A DNA stretch of 64,000 nt from Sciurus carolinensis. Taxonomy: Eukaryota > Chordata > Mammalia > Rodentia > Sciuridae. Shown here in pieces: positions 36,430-49,229 of the stretch (its first letter is position 1; each line of letters begins with the position of its first letter). A program made the position numbers and the translations under genes. The notes below the pieces were generated by a model. It was not told the DNA's origin, did not search any database, and saw only the letters and a program-made list of their open reading frames with translations. The stretch spans positions 113,570,643-113,634,642 of the forward strand of contig NC_062220.1 in assembly GCF_902686445.1 (NCBI RefSeq). The letters are read 5' to 3'.

Positions 36430-36966
36430 TGATACCGCTTTTTACCCGGTGACGAGTCCTGCTTCCTCAGGTGTTGAAGTATAACGCCGGAGAAGCACGC
36501 CGAGGCAAATGTAGAGTGGAAAATGCAGCTTTATTAAAGAAAAGGAAAAGCAGACTTCTCCCGGGTGGAAGAAGGGGACCCAAAGGCGGAATCCGTGGGA
36601 TGAGCAAATCTCGTTCTTTTTATGGGTTTCATTCTCCCATTCTTTCCCCTTATCTCTTCCCTTCCTGCCTGCGGGATTAGGCCTGGTTTTGAAATGTAAA
36701 AAGCGAAAAGCGGATGGGGCAGAGGGAGGGTCAAGGTGTCTCAGACAGGCAAGGGCCCAGGGGGCATTGATTAGCACCTTCTTGCCTGTAGTCTCTGACA
36801 AGGGCAGGTAAATCTGGTTATCAATGGGTTCTGCAGGTCCTTGACATTCCATTCTCCCATTGCAGTCTCCAACTTCCAGAGGCAGATGACTTGATGGCCT
36901 CTATTTTCTTGATCTGACCCGATTTCCTATTTCTACACTAACTGCCTGTCCCCAATTCTGGCTTCA
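36430..36966 (-). mobile_element. Gamma-type (ERV1) solo LTR, antisense
   Basis: Read on the minus strand it starts TGAAGCCAGAATT and ends GGTATCA (TG...CA, 537 bp). The polyadenylation signal in 'tttaataaagctgc' lies near plus-strand 36,530. It is flanked by ATAT on both sides (36,426-36,429 and 36,967-36,970), a 4-bp target duplication as expected for gammaretrovirus-like integrations, though ATAT is weak evidence in AT-rich DNA. Its U3 start is also found inside the provirus at 25,740-25,880. Confidence 0.75.
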
Positions 36967-37249
36967 ATATGAACTATCCTACATCTAGATATTTATTCTT
37001 TTCTTGAAAAAGTACATCAAACAAAGTAACAGGTTCCAAGAATAAAATAAAAAGTACCTCAAAGGAAAACAGAACACACAAAAAAGAACTGAAGGAATCA
37101 TAATTTGTTGCATAATTATAAATTGCATAACATAGCATTTGATTGGACCCTATTTTTCAAAGAAATCAGTATGCAGGCAGATCTTTGGAAAGCACATCTC
37201 ATACATGTTATGCTTGATCTTACTCTCCCAAGGTCTATATTATCTTTCT

Positions 37250-37385
37250 TTAAAAAAATTGTAGTCGTAGATGGACACAATAACTTATTTCATTTATTTA
37301 TTTTTATGTGGTGCTGACGACTGAACCCAGTATCTCATGTGTGTTAGGTAAATGCTCTACCACAGAGCTTCAGCCTCAGCCCCTA
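37250..37385 (-). mobile_element. ID-like sciurid SINE (antisense)
   Basis: 'tagtcgtagatggacacaat' (reverse of the sciurid SINE tail) is followed by 'gctgacgactgaacccagta' and 'aaatgctctaccacagagct', the reversed B- and A-box regions. Confidence 0.85.
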
Positions 37386-37599
37386 TGATATTGCCTTTTT
37401 AAGGTGGAACTTTTAAATTTCCAAAGATTTCCTTAATGTTTATATTTTGAAATGTAGAAAGGGAGGAGAAAAATAACAAGATTTGGTTAACAAAAATATT
37501 CTGCAGTGCATTTTTCTTATACTACCAATTCCTTTCATTTGGAACAAACTTTGCAATATAAATATAGATATAGATATATACTTTTTAAAACTTAAAAAT

Positions 37600-37677
37600 C
37601 AGGGCTGGGGAGATAGCTCAGCTGGTACAGTGCTTGCCTCGCAAGCACAAGGCCCTGAGTTCGATCCCCAGTACCAC

Positions 37678-37706
<29 letters not shown>
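37600..37706 (+). mobile_element. ID-like SINE with long poly-A
   Basis: 'ggagatagctcagctggtac' and 'gagttcgatccccagtacca' are well-preserved A and B boxes, followed by about 30 A residues. Near-identical flanks 'acttaaaaatca' and 'actgaaaaatca' are a probable target duplication. The long pure A tail suggests a recent insertion. Confidence 0.92.
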
Positions 37707-37708
<2 letters not shown>

Positions 37709-37709
37709 G

Positions 37710-40240
37710 AAAAATCAAATTTAAAATTTAGGATCATTATTACTAAAAAAAAACAGACTTGTTGACTTGTGGATAAAAGATGTGAAAGAGCTGAGATTCT
37801 ATCATAGTTGTTATAAAGGTAATGACTGAAGATTAAGTTTCCTTTATTACATGGATATTTATTTCTCAAGACCTATAAGCCACTTACAAACAATTCTATG
37901 GTTAGGGTTAGGGTTTGTGATGACTATGCACATATGTTCTGTCTGTCACAGGTCAGTCATGCTATAGATCAATGACAGTGCCTGACATTAGTGAAATGGG
38001 AAGATTTTTCTAATTTTCAAACATTAAATATATGGCTTCTTGATGGTAATGAGGAGATACCAAAACACATGACTAGATAAGCCATCTGTAGAAACAGATG
38101 ACTTTATCCATTGTGGAATTAATTATTAGCTACATTAGAGCATAATTTTAAATATATTTAAAATTTAAACTATAAAGTCAATATGGATGACCGCATAAAT
38201 TTCAAAAACTATTCAACAATGTAATTTAAGACCTTTAACTAAGCATTTAATTTAAAAATCTTTACCATAAAGCAAAGTAGAAAGATATTTGTCATAGTCT
38301 AACCATTTGTAGCAAAGTAAAATGACTTTCTCTGCTGGGAAGAAAAAATGATTTCTCTATTCCATGGTTCAAAATGTACATTTCATGAGGCAAGGAGCAA
38401 GTACTTTGAAGTCATTTGAAGAAAACTTTAATTTGTAAGGGAAACAAGCATTTTATTTTATTTTTATGATTTGTCATTCTTAGATGATGAAACCTGATAA
38501 AATCAAGAACAACTTTCAGACATTTAGTTGAGTTTTGCTTCTTTAAGGTCAGAAAAGCCAAATCTGTCTTTTATTTTTTGTATATATCCTGCTTTTGAAT
38601 ACCAGCTTTTAAGCAATTGGCCTGTTAAGAATGGGGTGCTGTACTTAATGAGAAAAAAATTATGGAATAAATAAACAACAACAAAATCCTTATTTATGAA
38701 GTAAATACACATTCTGCTGGCAGGAAGTCATAGATGAAATCTGTATGTGAAAGCCAGGGGGAGTCAAGTTTCCATACAGAAATTTTTCATATTTTATGAC
38801 ACAACTTGTTTCCACCCAATGGTAAAAAGTCTCATCTTTATTGGCAGGTACTATGTGAAGAATAGGAATTTGATAAAGATAAGTGACTCAACTGATTATT
38901 GACTTGTTTTCTCATTCCTACATAATAAATGTCACTTTTTATAGGCAGTAAAACTATAGATTTCAAATCATCTCTATTGTAGGTTGCATAATTTTGGAAT
39001 AAATTGCTACCCTTACTCCTGCAATATTTGCAATTAATGTAGACATTTTAAAACAAGATCCCAAGAACAGTCTCAGGAGAAGTATGACACATTTTTACAG
39101 AAAACACTGGACAGAAAGATTTTGTTCCATTTAGTCTTGGTCTGTTGTTTGTTTTTATTCACCTGTAATTCAGTGGAAAATTTCCTTACTGTCAATATCA
39201 GCAGGAGATTATTTAATTAAACCAGTTTGATGTCTGGCAGAAGCACCATATTTGTGAATACACAAAACGTGATGGAGATGTACTTTTTTGGAACCCAAGT
39301 ATCTGAAACAACATTTTTCCTAGAGAAAGTTGCTTGCATATTTTGTTAGGGGAAAATATAGTAGATATAGATTTCCCACTTGACAAAGAATTTTTAGTGG
39401 AAAGAGTGAGGGGTACTCCATTCTTTTCAGGGGGATAATTTTCTTCTTTATTTCATAGAAATTATTGGCAAGAGTTACAGTTGATCTTTCAGGCTCTAAT
39501 TTCTTAGGAGATGTCAGTGTCTCTCACTGGAACATATCTCTTAAAGAAAGAGACATAGTCTCATTCATTCTTACATTTCTATACCTTAACACAATATATC
39601 TCAAATTTTTGGAGACCAAAAATTAAATTAATCTTGCCTTAAAATGGCACATAAGAAAAGTACAAATATGATGATAAAACGTGAAACTACTCCTTGTGCT
39701 AGTAAAGGGAATTCTAATGGCACATGCGAATTTGTACTACAGTGGTCCTGACAGAAATTCTACCAGTAAGTTGCTATGGTGCCTTTAACGATGAACTTTA
39801 ATCAATAATCTAAATAATAGAATAAGGTTATGGTCAGTGACTTTGGAAATGAATCATCCAGAACACAGAATCATTTCAAAATCAGCAAAATCCAGCACCA
39901 ACTGGCGGCTTCTTCTCACTGACCCTGCCTTCAGGATACATGCCCATCTGAATGGGTGTGTCGCACCACAAGAAAAGCGGGGCCCGCTTTGGTGACTGGA
40001 GAAATCATTCCTAATTTTCAGTGGACTTCCTACCATCCAAGGCTGGTCTCAGGCTAGGCCCACTTTCTACAGTGCCGAATCTACTCAGCCCTGGGACCAG
40101 GCAAGACTCAACCTAGAGCCCCCATACAAAACGGTGTTACTTCTCCTGTACAGCAATCACATCTAGCTGCTTCTCGTCATAGCATTCTCTCTAATAAATA
40201 TCCTTATGATTTTTGAAAAAGGATAGTTGGTATAGGCCAT
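37710..40240. other. Intergenic sequence, no gene seen
   Basis: Mostly AT-rich and unassigned. Between about 39,870 and 40,210 is a GC-richer segment ending near 'ctctctaataaatatcc' that might be an LTR, but I cannot place it. A two-unit 'ttagggttaggg' near 37,903 is too short to be an interstitial telomere. Confidence 0.4.
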
Positions 40241-40399
40241 GATCGTTGCCTTGCTAATTCAAGGACGGAGGTTCATCCGGATCAACACTGTACATAAACC
40301 GATACTGCATTTTACACAAGAAACTGTGCTTCAGGGAGGCGGTGGGCTGCACCGTCCTGTCGTTGGATTTCTTTCCTCTTTCTCTCTTGGCTCCGGCAG

Positions 40400-41060
40400 T
40401 GGCCAGAGCAGCAGCTCAGAATGTCCTGGCCACCCGCTCGGTGCTCCACGTGCCCTGATGGCCCCGCCTGCCAGCCTGCGCCCGCGCCCAACGGCCACAG
40501 TGGGCGCCTGTCGCGAGCGCCTCCTCATAACGGCAGCGAGGGCACCGGGAGCCCAGCCAGGAGCCCAGCCTTACCGTGCCCAGGAGGCCAGCAAGGGAGA
40601 CCCAGGGACGCCACGAAGATGGTTGGCAAGCAGAGGATCCAGCTGGCCAAGAAGCACGGCAAGAACAGGATGTCCTGCAGCGCGGGTGGTCCCAAGACCT
40701 CGCAAAATGTGCCTGAAGGGAAGACGACAGTAAGACCCTGGTTATTGGCTCTTTTCATTTATTTTTCTGTCCGTGGCTCTTCAATTTTCCAGATTATTCA
40801 GAGTGTCAGGAAGGGCATGTGAAGTCACTTACCTTAAGATGTTTCCATTATGTGAATTTTAACTTGAACTCATTCCTGATGTTCTCCTGGTTAAAAACAA
40901 TTTACTGAAGCATCCTGCCTCAAAATGACTTCATATCATCCTTCATGTGTCAGTCCCAGGTTTTTTTCACGAGTCATTCCGGGGTTTCTAGTTAATACCA
41001 CAGTGCCTTGCAAAAAGCACCATATGAATAAAGCAATAAAATTCAATTGTTTATCGTAGT
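40400..41060 (+). pseudogene. SERP1 (RAMP4) retrocopy
   Basis: An intronless GC-rich block in AT-rich DNA: 5' UTR-like sequence, then a SERP1-like coding sequence (40,619-40,822), then AT-rich 3' UTR-like sequence with AATAAA at about 41,027 and 41,034. The true 3' end may lie further right, since SERP1 has a longer 3' UTR; the SINE at 41,826 could then be inserted in it. No convincing poly-A or target duplication was found. Confidence 0.75.
40619..40822 (+). CDS. Intact SERP1-like frame within the retrocopy
   Basis: 67 codons, against 66 residues for SERP1/RAMP4, the small tail-anchored ER protein that associates with the Sec61 translocon. Matching blocks are [13 protein letters not shown] (KQRI signature), [22 protein letters not shown] and [12 protein letters not shown] at the C-terminus. 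The start is the ATG that aligns with the family's own start; a longer upstream frame is 5' UTR read-through. There is an arginine in the membrane segment (near FSVRGSS), unusual for a tail anchor, and changes in the N-terminal half. The frame is open but I see no sign of selection; probably a retropseudogene that has not yet gained a stop. Confidence 0.7.
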   Translation: MVGKQRIQLAKKHGKNRMSCSAGGPKTSQNVPEGKTTVRPWLLALFIYFSVRGSSIFQIIQSVRKGM

Positions 41061-41825
41061 GGACCCTACTTAATAAAAAGTAAGTTTTTAAAATGTGGTT
41101 ATTGAGACAGAATGATGTATGAGTAATTAGATTAAATCTATGTAGACAGAATCTAGATTTTATTAACCCTAACATGTAATTGTAGTTAGCTTAATTTAAA
41201 ATTTGGAATATTAAGGTTTTTATATAGGTAGGCACTTTAATACTGTCTTGAATTGAAACCACACTCGATTTAGGGTCATGTAACTGTCCTGTAATAAGAT
41301 ACTTATAAATGGACTACAGAACTAGTTTTACCATAACCATTGACACCTGAAATTTTTGAAAAGCTTCTGAATGTATAATATAAGCAGAGATGCTTATATA
41401 TAAGCCACGTCTATTTTAATGATATTATTTCTAATTCTTTTCCTTGAATTTCACATAAGTATAATCTAAAGGCCCATTCTTAGGAAAAAAAAAAAGAAAA
41501 AACTTGGTTGATAATTTTGTAACTTGTTCAGCCACTGAGATTTCACTAAAACTACCATGGTGGAGTGAAGTCACACAAGGTTTATGTCATGTTGATTTCA
41601 TTAGGATATTTTAATATATCAAAGGGGTTTACTATGCTAGACAAAATTTTAGGGAACAATACTACTAGAAATGTGTGCATCAGGACATACCATCACATCT
41701 TGAGTTCAGTGTGCCGTAAGACAGCATAGTCAGCACTTTTAATACCAAAAAAGACACATCAGCTAAAAAGTTACACTGGTTTGAAAATGCTTTTTCAAAC
41801 TAATAATAATTAAAATGCCCCTATG

Positions 41826-41950
41826 GGCCTGAGCTATAGCTCAGTGATAGAGTGCTTGTGTCACATGTGCAAGTTACCGGGTTCGAGCTTCAGCATCACA
41901 TAAAAATAAACATATTGTGTCCATCTACAACTAAAAATTATTTTTTTAAA
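41826..41950 (+). mobile_element. Sciurid ID-like SINE with long tail module
   Basis: 'tatagctcagtgatagagtg' and 'gggttcgagcttcagcatca' are followed by 'aaacatattgtgtccatcta' and 'caactaaaaatta', the 3' module I associate with squirrel-family SINEs. Confidence 0.9.
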
Positions 41951-44740
41951 TGCCCTTATAGGTACTAGATTTATCAGTCTAGAGTGGCATTTGAAATTAA
42001 ATGGATTGGATCAGTCTTTAGTCTCCCCTTGTATAATTTTATAGGTTAGGTTTGATCAGATTTTCTTGTTACCACTAGGAAGGGTGAGGGTGATAAGGCA
42101 GATTTTGGGTTTTTTGGTACTGTTGAAAACTGTAAGTCTTGGCTACACTTAGTCATAACTTGGTGCAAAAAGCCTGAACAGTGTGTGTGTGTGTGTTAAT
42201 GATTAGGTAAAAGGCTGCTTATGTTTGCTTTGTGAATTGCCTCAGAATATCTCTTCTTAAACTGTTTTAACAGGAACAGAAGGGAAATTTGCTACCTAAT
42301 ATATACAGTTTGAACCTCATAGGGGACTTCTGACATACCTTCAAGTAATGAAGAGAGTAAAGGAGAGAGGTGGTTAAGGGTGTCTAGGAACTTAACTGCT
42401 GCAATAGGAAAGGAATTAGCTGACCTTGGACCAGCAGGATTTAAGTTGAACCATTTCCTACTTTTCTCACCCAGTAAATATATCAAGGCCTGTACTTGTT
42501 TCTCTCTTTGAAACAAGTTTTTGTTACCTAATTCTACTTTATTCTAACTTTAAAAATGAAAGTTATTGCTCTAAATTTATAGCAGGTGTCTTGCTCTTTC
42601 TTGAATCAAAGCATTCCATATCAGTCTTGCCTTTGGTTTACTAAAGATAATTGGTTTTAAGATTTTTTTATTTTTTCATGTACAGTGTTTTTAATTTGTT
42701 ACATTGATATAACTGACAACTTTTTCACATATGTATAATTGCATTCCCTTTGTATTTCATGTGTAATTTGCCAATTGATGGCATTTTATATTCAGATTGG
42801 ATTGTGCATATTTAGGTAATGAAAGCTGTATCCATTTGATTTATTGTTTAGATAATATTCCCTGAATATTAAAAGAAGAAATTATGCTTCTCATAAAATT
42901 ATAAAGATATACTTGATGTAGACATGAAGCAGAGAGGAATTCTCCTCCTCTCTTAAGTGACCATGCTGGGATTTTTAAAGTAAAACCAGTTTCTTTGTAT
43001 CTATTTTTCCAGAATAATATGCACCTTTCTTCTACCATTCCATTCATTTTTTAATCACTTTATTAAACTCATAGCTTCACTTTGCTTATTTAAACCACAT
43101 AGACTTTGCAAGGCTTTCTAAATATAGTCATTGACTCATTCAATAGGTCACTCAAAATAAATTGGAAAATAGGCCTAATCACAATTTCAGTAGTTTACAG
43201 TTCACATCCCCAGAGATTGTGGACCATAGATATCCAGTCCCCCAGAAATGTCTTAAGTATTTACCATGTTTGGCAAATGGAAGCAAACCAGCAAATGTGA
43301 CTCTCTTTCACTCTGGTCAAGTATATCCACAAATAATCCTGTAACAATTTTGCATGGAAACACTTTGTTTCATATCTTGTAATTACTTTTTCATTTAACT
43401 TTTTCCATTTTTTAAATTTCATACTTTGAGTGTTCCTCAATCCCTGTTTTTCCTATAGATTGTATAGCTGCTTTTCATGTGTCTCTGAATGTGCTACCAA
43501 TGCTTATTTTTTAATTCACTTAATTTTAAAGAATTGCACTGAATTTATCAAGTATCCTTTAATTTCTTGTTCTTACTCTTCCAGTGTTAAATTTTAAGTA
43601 TCATCTCACTATAGATGATAATCTATTCGTAATCTAAAGAAAGTAATTTCTCTGTGTGTGTGTAGAAACACACACACAGACACACAAGAAAGAATACAAG
43701 ATGCATGCAGTCTAAATGCTTGAATCAATTAATCAGTGGATTTTCTTGTCCAGATGGCAAAATATTTTTAATCCAAGTTTTAAATGTGTAGCGACACAGA
43801 GTATGTAAATTAAAATTTATATCATTTAAACTTTACTGTATAACACAGCAATCTTAAATGTATTCTGCACATTGGAAAATATGTTATTAAAATCAAAATT
43901 TATATAAACTGATGTTTTCATTCCAATATAAAATTTAGGAAAGTAATATGGTATTCTTCATCAATTCTTCACTTTGCTGTTTTACTTAATGGAATAATTA
44001 ATCAAAAAATTTGCTTTTAGTCTACAAAGAAGTCATAGTGTTTTACTATTTTATGTGTTTTGAGATTTTTTTCATTCATAGAAAATAGTCATATGTTACA
44101 AGTAAATACACATTTTAAATCAAATGAAATGTTGAACATAATCACAAGAGCTCAAAAATTAACAGTTATTTAAATGATCAAAGTATTATATTGCTGCATA
44201 CATATATTATTACATATTTTGGATGCAGCCTATACTGTTAATTATAGTTTTTTTGTAGGAAATAGTTTTCACATACTGTGATTAATAGAAAATTTTATAA
44301 TTTATGATGAGACAATTATAGCACAAATGCATTATTCATAATTTAATACATAATCCAAAATAAAGTTTAATGTAAAGCAACACAGACATTTTTGTTATAT
44401 TATTTTCTATACTATGTAGTATGATGGACAATAATTTAGAAAGAAGTCATTAGTGTACTAATTGATAAGGATAAAATTATTGATATTATACAAGATAAAC
44501 AATAAGTATTGCAGTCAATAAGGTTTATTTTGCTTTCTAACAAGACAACTTTGAATACTAATCAAAACGGTACCTAAAAATCATACCTAAAATAAGGGTG
44601 TGCACTTCTGTGTGCCTAAAACAGTAAACCTGTATACTTCTTATACCTTGCATTTTTCATTGAAATAATAGCATTTTAATCAGATGGATAATATTATACC
44701 TTTCTTTTTATTATCCTGTCTTCTTTTTAAAAGTCATTCT
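41951..44740. other. AT-rich intergenic sequence, no gene seen
   Basis: Stop-dense. Includes a short GT tract at about 42,181-42,197 and a perfect TG/CA hairpin at 43,651-43,680. Part of the left side may be SERP1 3' UTR sequence. Confidence 0.45.
43651..43680. repeat. Perfect TG/CA inverted repeat
   Basis: Arm 'tctgtgtgtgtgt', 4-base loop 'agaa', arm 'acacacacacaga'. Thirteen perfect base pairs. Confidence 0.95.
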
Positions 44741-44741
44741 T

Positions 44742-45010
44742 GCAGGCAAGTCTATTTCTACAGTTCAAGAATAAATTAATATTTTGTTTGGTTTTCTGTA
44801 TCCATCCTGTACATTCTCTAAGTGGCCCTTTCTCATTCTAGGTTACAAAATAAGCTTTATTAATGTGAACAGCTAGAGGAAACATAACTCAACACTTCTG
44901 TAAGGATTTTATTTTTTGTTCAGGAGTTCAACCTGATTGATCATTGTGCATTAGCACATCTTCAGGAATTGATTGAGAAGCTTGAGGATTTTGTGCAACT
45001 ATTGAAATTA
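44742..45010 (-). repeat. Unclassified interspersed repeat, copy B
   Basis: Reverse-complement partner of 32,363-32,635; the landmarks appear here as 'taatattttgtttggttttc', 'taagctttattaatgtgaac' and 'aggaattgattgagaagctt'. Confidence 0.8.
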
Positions 45011-45147
45011 ATGAGAATTTCTCTTGTTTCACCTCCTGCCCAACATTTGATAATATCAGTGTTTAGAACTTGAGCTGATCTTAAAAATGAATGATAGTTT
45101 CTCATTGTTAATTTGCAGTTCCCTAATGTTATAGGATCTTGAGCATT

Positions 45148-45497
45148 GCTATGTTTTGCATTTGAAGTTTTCACCAAAGACTCATATGTTAAAAGATTGC
45201 TAGCCAGCCTGTAGGACTTAGGGAGGTGGTAGAATCTTCACGAAGTGAGACCTATTGTCCGTGACCTTTCTTTGCTTCCTAGCCACAGTAGGAGATAAGG
45301 TTTTCTTCAACACAGAAAGCACAGGCTGGCTTCTGCCATGGTGTACTACTGCCTCTCTAGAGGCTCAAAAGCAAGGGGAGGGACAAGTGAACATGGACTG
45401 AAATAACTAAAATCGTGGATCAAAATAAATCTTTCCTCCTTATAAGTTGTTTATCTCAAATATTTTTTCAAAGCAATGGAAAGTTGAACAACACAAG
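45148..45497 (+). mobile_element. MaLR-like solo LTR
   Basis: 'ccaaagactcatatgtt' near the start, 'gtgaacatggactgaaataa', 'tcaaaataaatctttcctcc' as polyadenylation region, and the end 'gcaatggaaagttgaacaac' follow the MaLR-like layout seen at 9,695 and 15,866. Confidence 0.7.
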
Positions 45498-45499
45498 TA

Positions 45500-47825
45500 C
45501 CTTTACATATAGTTATTTGCCATCTCTGTAGATTCTTTGGTGAGATGAGTAATAATGACTTCTTTGCATTAATTTTATGATTTTTTTGTCTTAAGGTACT
45601 TCACTTACTCTGATAGATGTAAATCTCATTACTTTATCATAAGCTTTGATCGTCCACTTAAAATTAAAATAGCAGAAAACTCAAAGCAATATATTTATGA
45701 ATTTTCTAATAAAAATATCTCAGTTACATGCTAGGGTTAACTCTTATAATCTATTAATTGTTTTCAAGTTACAGTGCCACCTTATAGGTTATAATGTAAT
45801 ACAGTCCTTATTTCTGTTTTTTCTAAACATAGATTTCATTTATTTGTTGATTAAATTAGAAATTCAGTTGTGAATGGATTACTTGAAAAGACAAATTCTA
45901 ACTTGGCATGTGCTTTTCTCTTTCAATACCTTAGAGGCAGTTCTTCATAACAGTACTAAATTCTCACCAGCAGCAGAGTTTAAGTGAGAATCATGAGAGC
46001 CATAACTATTGGGCCTAGTCAACATAAAACAGTAACATCTTTTGGAATAATTTGTTTGCAGGTAATCACGGGAGTCAAAAACTACCTTCTGCCTGCATCT
46101 AAAAACCACTCTTAAATTATGCAAGATTTTAGTCTCCTAAACACTGACATCAAAGTAACTGGAAGTGCTGACATTTGACTTTCTAGATAATTATTTCCCC
46201 AAAAGTGTGATGGGTCCCATGATTTTTATCTGTTTTGCTCTGTGACAATTTTAGGGATGCACATCCACTCAGCAATCATGTTGCCTAGTGCTGTCTGCCA
46301 CAGCACAAAGGTAAAGCTATGTTAGAGTACCCAGCATCACACAGTGCAGTGAGGTCTGAGCCCTGAGGAGCATCACGTGGTTTTGCTGTAAACTGATGAC
46401 ATCAGCACTTACTAAGAATCTTCATGGCATTTTTATTCAACCAAACCAGGTTTTCCACACACCAGGGTCATTTATTTTTCTTTTTCCTGAAATGAGACTT
46501 AGAACAGGACAAACTTCAGCCATGTCGTCTTGTCTTCATGACTTAAAAATTAAAAAGTACATGGTGTATCAGATCCCTTTCTTTCTAAAATAGTCCTAGG
46601 CTCCTTAAGCAAATTGTCTTTCTACCTCTTACTTTTTGTCTTAAGAGTGTTGAAAACCTGATGGAGAAAGTAAGCAAACCCTAATCCCTGGTCAATATAG
46701 ACTTTCTCTAACTTGCATAGAAAAAAAAAAAAAAGTCAGAGGCACTAAACTGTGGCTTTACTAGAAAATGTTTTCCATTCATGGTACATGGGCAGTTTGC
46801 ATGATTCACTCTGGCCATTCCCAAAATCAATGGTTATATTTCATCTTTACCTGGACAATTCAATTGTTATACTGACGATGAATAAAATTAAACATTCCCC
46901 AAGTTTAAACACACATTGTCATTTCCCTATTTCAAGAATATTCAGTTTGAAAGAGCTTGGTTAATGCTTTGATATTATTAATGACTGTTTAGAAAGAAAA
47001 TTTTCATACTTCCTTTTAGCCTCAGAGGCCAAGTCACAGATTTGGGCACAGGGACTAACGACCACACCTCCCTCAGACCTTCTTCCCTCATTCTCATTGG
47101 TGAAGGATGGGCCTTACCTCATAACACCATATATGTAACACTTCTTGATCACCTGAAGTCTCATATCCCAAAAGTCAGCGGATGGGCACACTTGGCCAAA
47201 GACCATTCCTCCTGAATTTTATAGCCACACCATTAAGAATGAACGGGAAAAAACAAAAGCCTGCCTCTCCTTGACATACAAAACAACCTATAAGCTCTCC
47301 CTCTCTTGAATTCCACATAACTAATCTCATTAAGTCCATTATTCCTCTCAATATCAGTCAACACCAGAACCTTCAATCTTCTAGGTCAAATGCCATGTCC
47401 TTCACTATTAAATAAATACATCTCAAAACTCAATCAAGGGACTTCATATTTACAAGACATCATCAGAACAAGCTCCTGTATCCTGATCTATTCCTCTAAA
47501 CTTTCTATTATTATTCTTTAGTTAATAAAAGGCTGGCTTACTGCTGCAAACTTGGCTTTCCTTTTCGACTTCTCAAGTGATAGCCTGTTTTTTTCTCCCA
47601 CGTTTCTCATACCACAGACCCTAAAGAGATAAGCACATAGACACTTGTTCCCATTGCCTCTTTTAGATCATTTTTTTTTAAATGCTGGCACCTTCAACTT
47701 TCAATCAAATATTACCTACATCCATCACACACTAATGCTGGTGTGATCCAACAACTGCTTAACTCACCTCATCATTTCTAGTTTTTTTTTAGCTTCTGAT
47801 TCCTGGTTATAGTTTCAAATATTAT
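45500..47825. other. Intergenic sequence, no gene recognised
   Basis: Mostly AT-rich. 46,980-47,640 is somewhat GC-richer, with 'ttagttaataaaaggctggc' near 47,520 that could be an LTR polyadenylation region; I cannot assign it. Confidence 0.4.
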
Positions 47826-47829
47826 GAGT

Positions 47830-48256
47830 TAGTTTAGATTTTGCTTCATTGTGACCAAAACACTTGACAAAAGCAACTTAAAGGAGAAAAGTTTTATATG
47901 GGGCTCAGAGTTACAAAAGTCTCAATCCAGAGATCATCAACTCCATTGCCCTTCCCAAGGTGAGGCAGCACATCCTGGGGAAATGGTCCAGCAGAAGAGA
48001 GCTGCTCAGTTCATGGCAGGGCCAGGAGGCAGATATAGAGAGACTGGGCCAGGGCCTCTAGGGAAAATGCAGCCTTCCAGGGCACACCCCTATGACTCAT
48101 CGCACCCAGTCATGTCCCACCTGCTTATAGTTGGCACACAGTCACTCAAACCAGAATGGACTAGGTTACAGCTCTTATGATCTTACATCTTACCTCTGAC
48201 TATCTCAGCATTAACAGGACCTCTTTGGGGATACCACATGCCCAAACCATAACACT
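47830..48256 (-). mobile_element. MaLR-like LTR (antisense)
   Basis: 'ttgtgaccaaaacacttgac', 'caatccagagatcatcaact', 'gaggcagcacatcctgggg' and the far end 'catgcccaaaccataacac' are the reverse of the MaLR-like LTR plan. It spans close to full length. Confidence 0.75.
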
Positions 48257-49229
48257 ACACATTAATTTTTCATAATTCCTATATACATATAAAGAACAAT
48301 ATGTACATTGTATGTCAAATGCCTTGAATTTTGCATTACAAAATTATTTTCTTTTCTTAGTTTTGCTCGTAACTTACTTTAGCACTCATTCTCAAGTTAT
48401 AACCTACACATTTTAATTTTCAATGTATACTATGTATGCAGTGACTCTGGGAAAAGAAAAAAAAGTCAAGACTTACAGAATTTACTGATTTCCATATTAC
48501 AAATTATCAAGTTATGGTGGGTTTTCAGTTACCCATCATTTTTCAACAGCTCACAAAATTCCTGAAATTTCTTTAACAATTAGCTTTTATATGTCATCTA
48601 GCCTAACTTCTAACCACTCACTCCAGTCTATCTTACTCCCTTTGGTACCCCAATCCCAACAATGTGCTAGGACCAGTACATTTATGTCATGATTATTTTG
48701 CTGTTCTCTATTTTTTAATGTGCATCTTTTAAGTGCCGATTTTTAGTCTCTATTTTTTTAAGAAGTCAGCATTTGACATTTTTAGCTGCTCACTTCCTCT
48801 TGCTTGATACTTTCCCTTCACTAGGCTTTGAGGACAACTTACCTTTCAGTGTTTTTGTTTTATTCTGTTGTTCTTCTTTTCTGCTACACTGGTTTCTCCT
48901 GATCAACTACCTAATTCATCAGGAGAACATGTCGCCTTCTACCAACAAAATGCATTCATAGTCATCTGTATTTATCCCAAACACCGAGTGCTCCAGATCT
49001 GAGGTGTACGTCACATTCTTCCCTGGGGAGGTGTGTTCCCTCATATCCTCATGCTTTATACATTGCCTGATAAATAGCATGTATTCATGAGTGAGTGTAC
49101 AAATAACTAAAAGAGTAATTGTAAAATTAGGTATTCCTACTCACTTGCCTAGAAAGACACATACCATTTTATTAAGTAAATATTTCTATGAAAATAATTG
49201 AACCTGATATTACCATTTTTCCCAGAAAG
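48257..49229. other. AT-rich intergenic sequence, no gene seen
   Basis: No recognisable coding or repeat signal. It abuts the left target duplication of the SGPP1 retrocopy. Confidence 0.5.

Noticed and set aside
37903..37918. Two TTAGGG units, possible interstitial telomere
   Set aside because: Only two units with no further degenerate repeats; chance or a trivial repeat.
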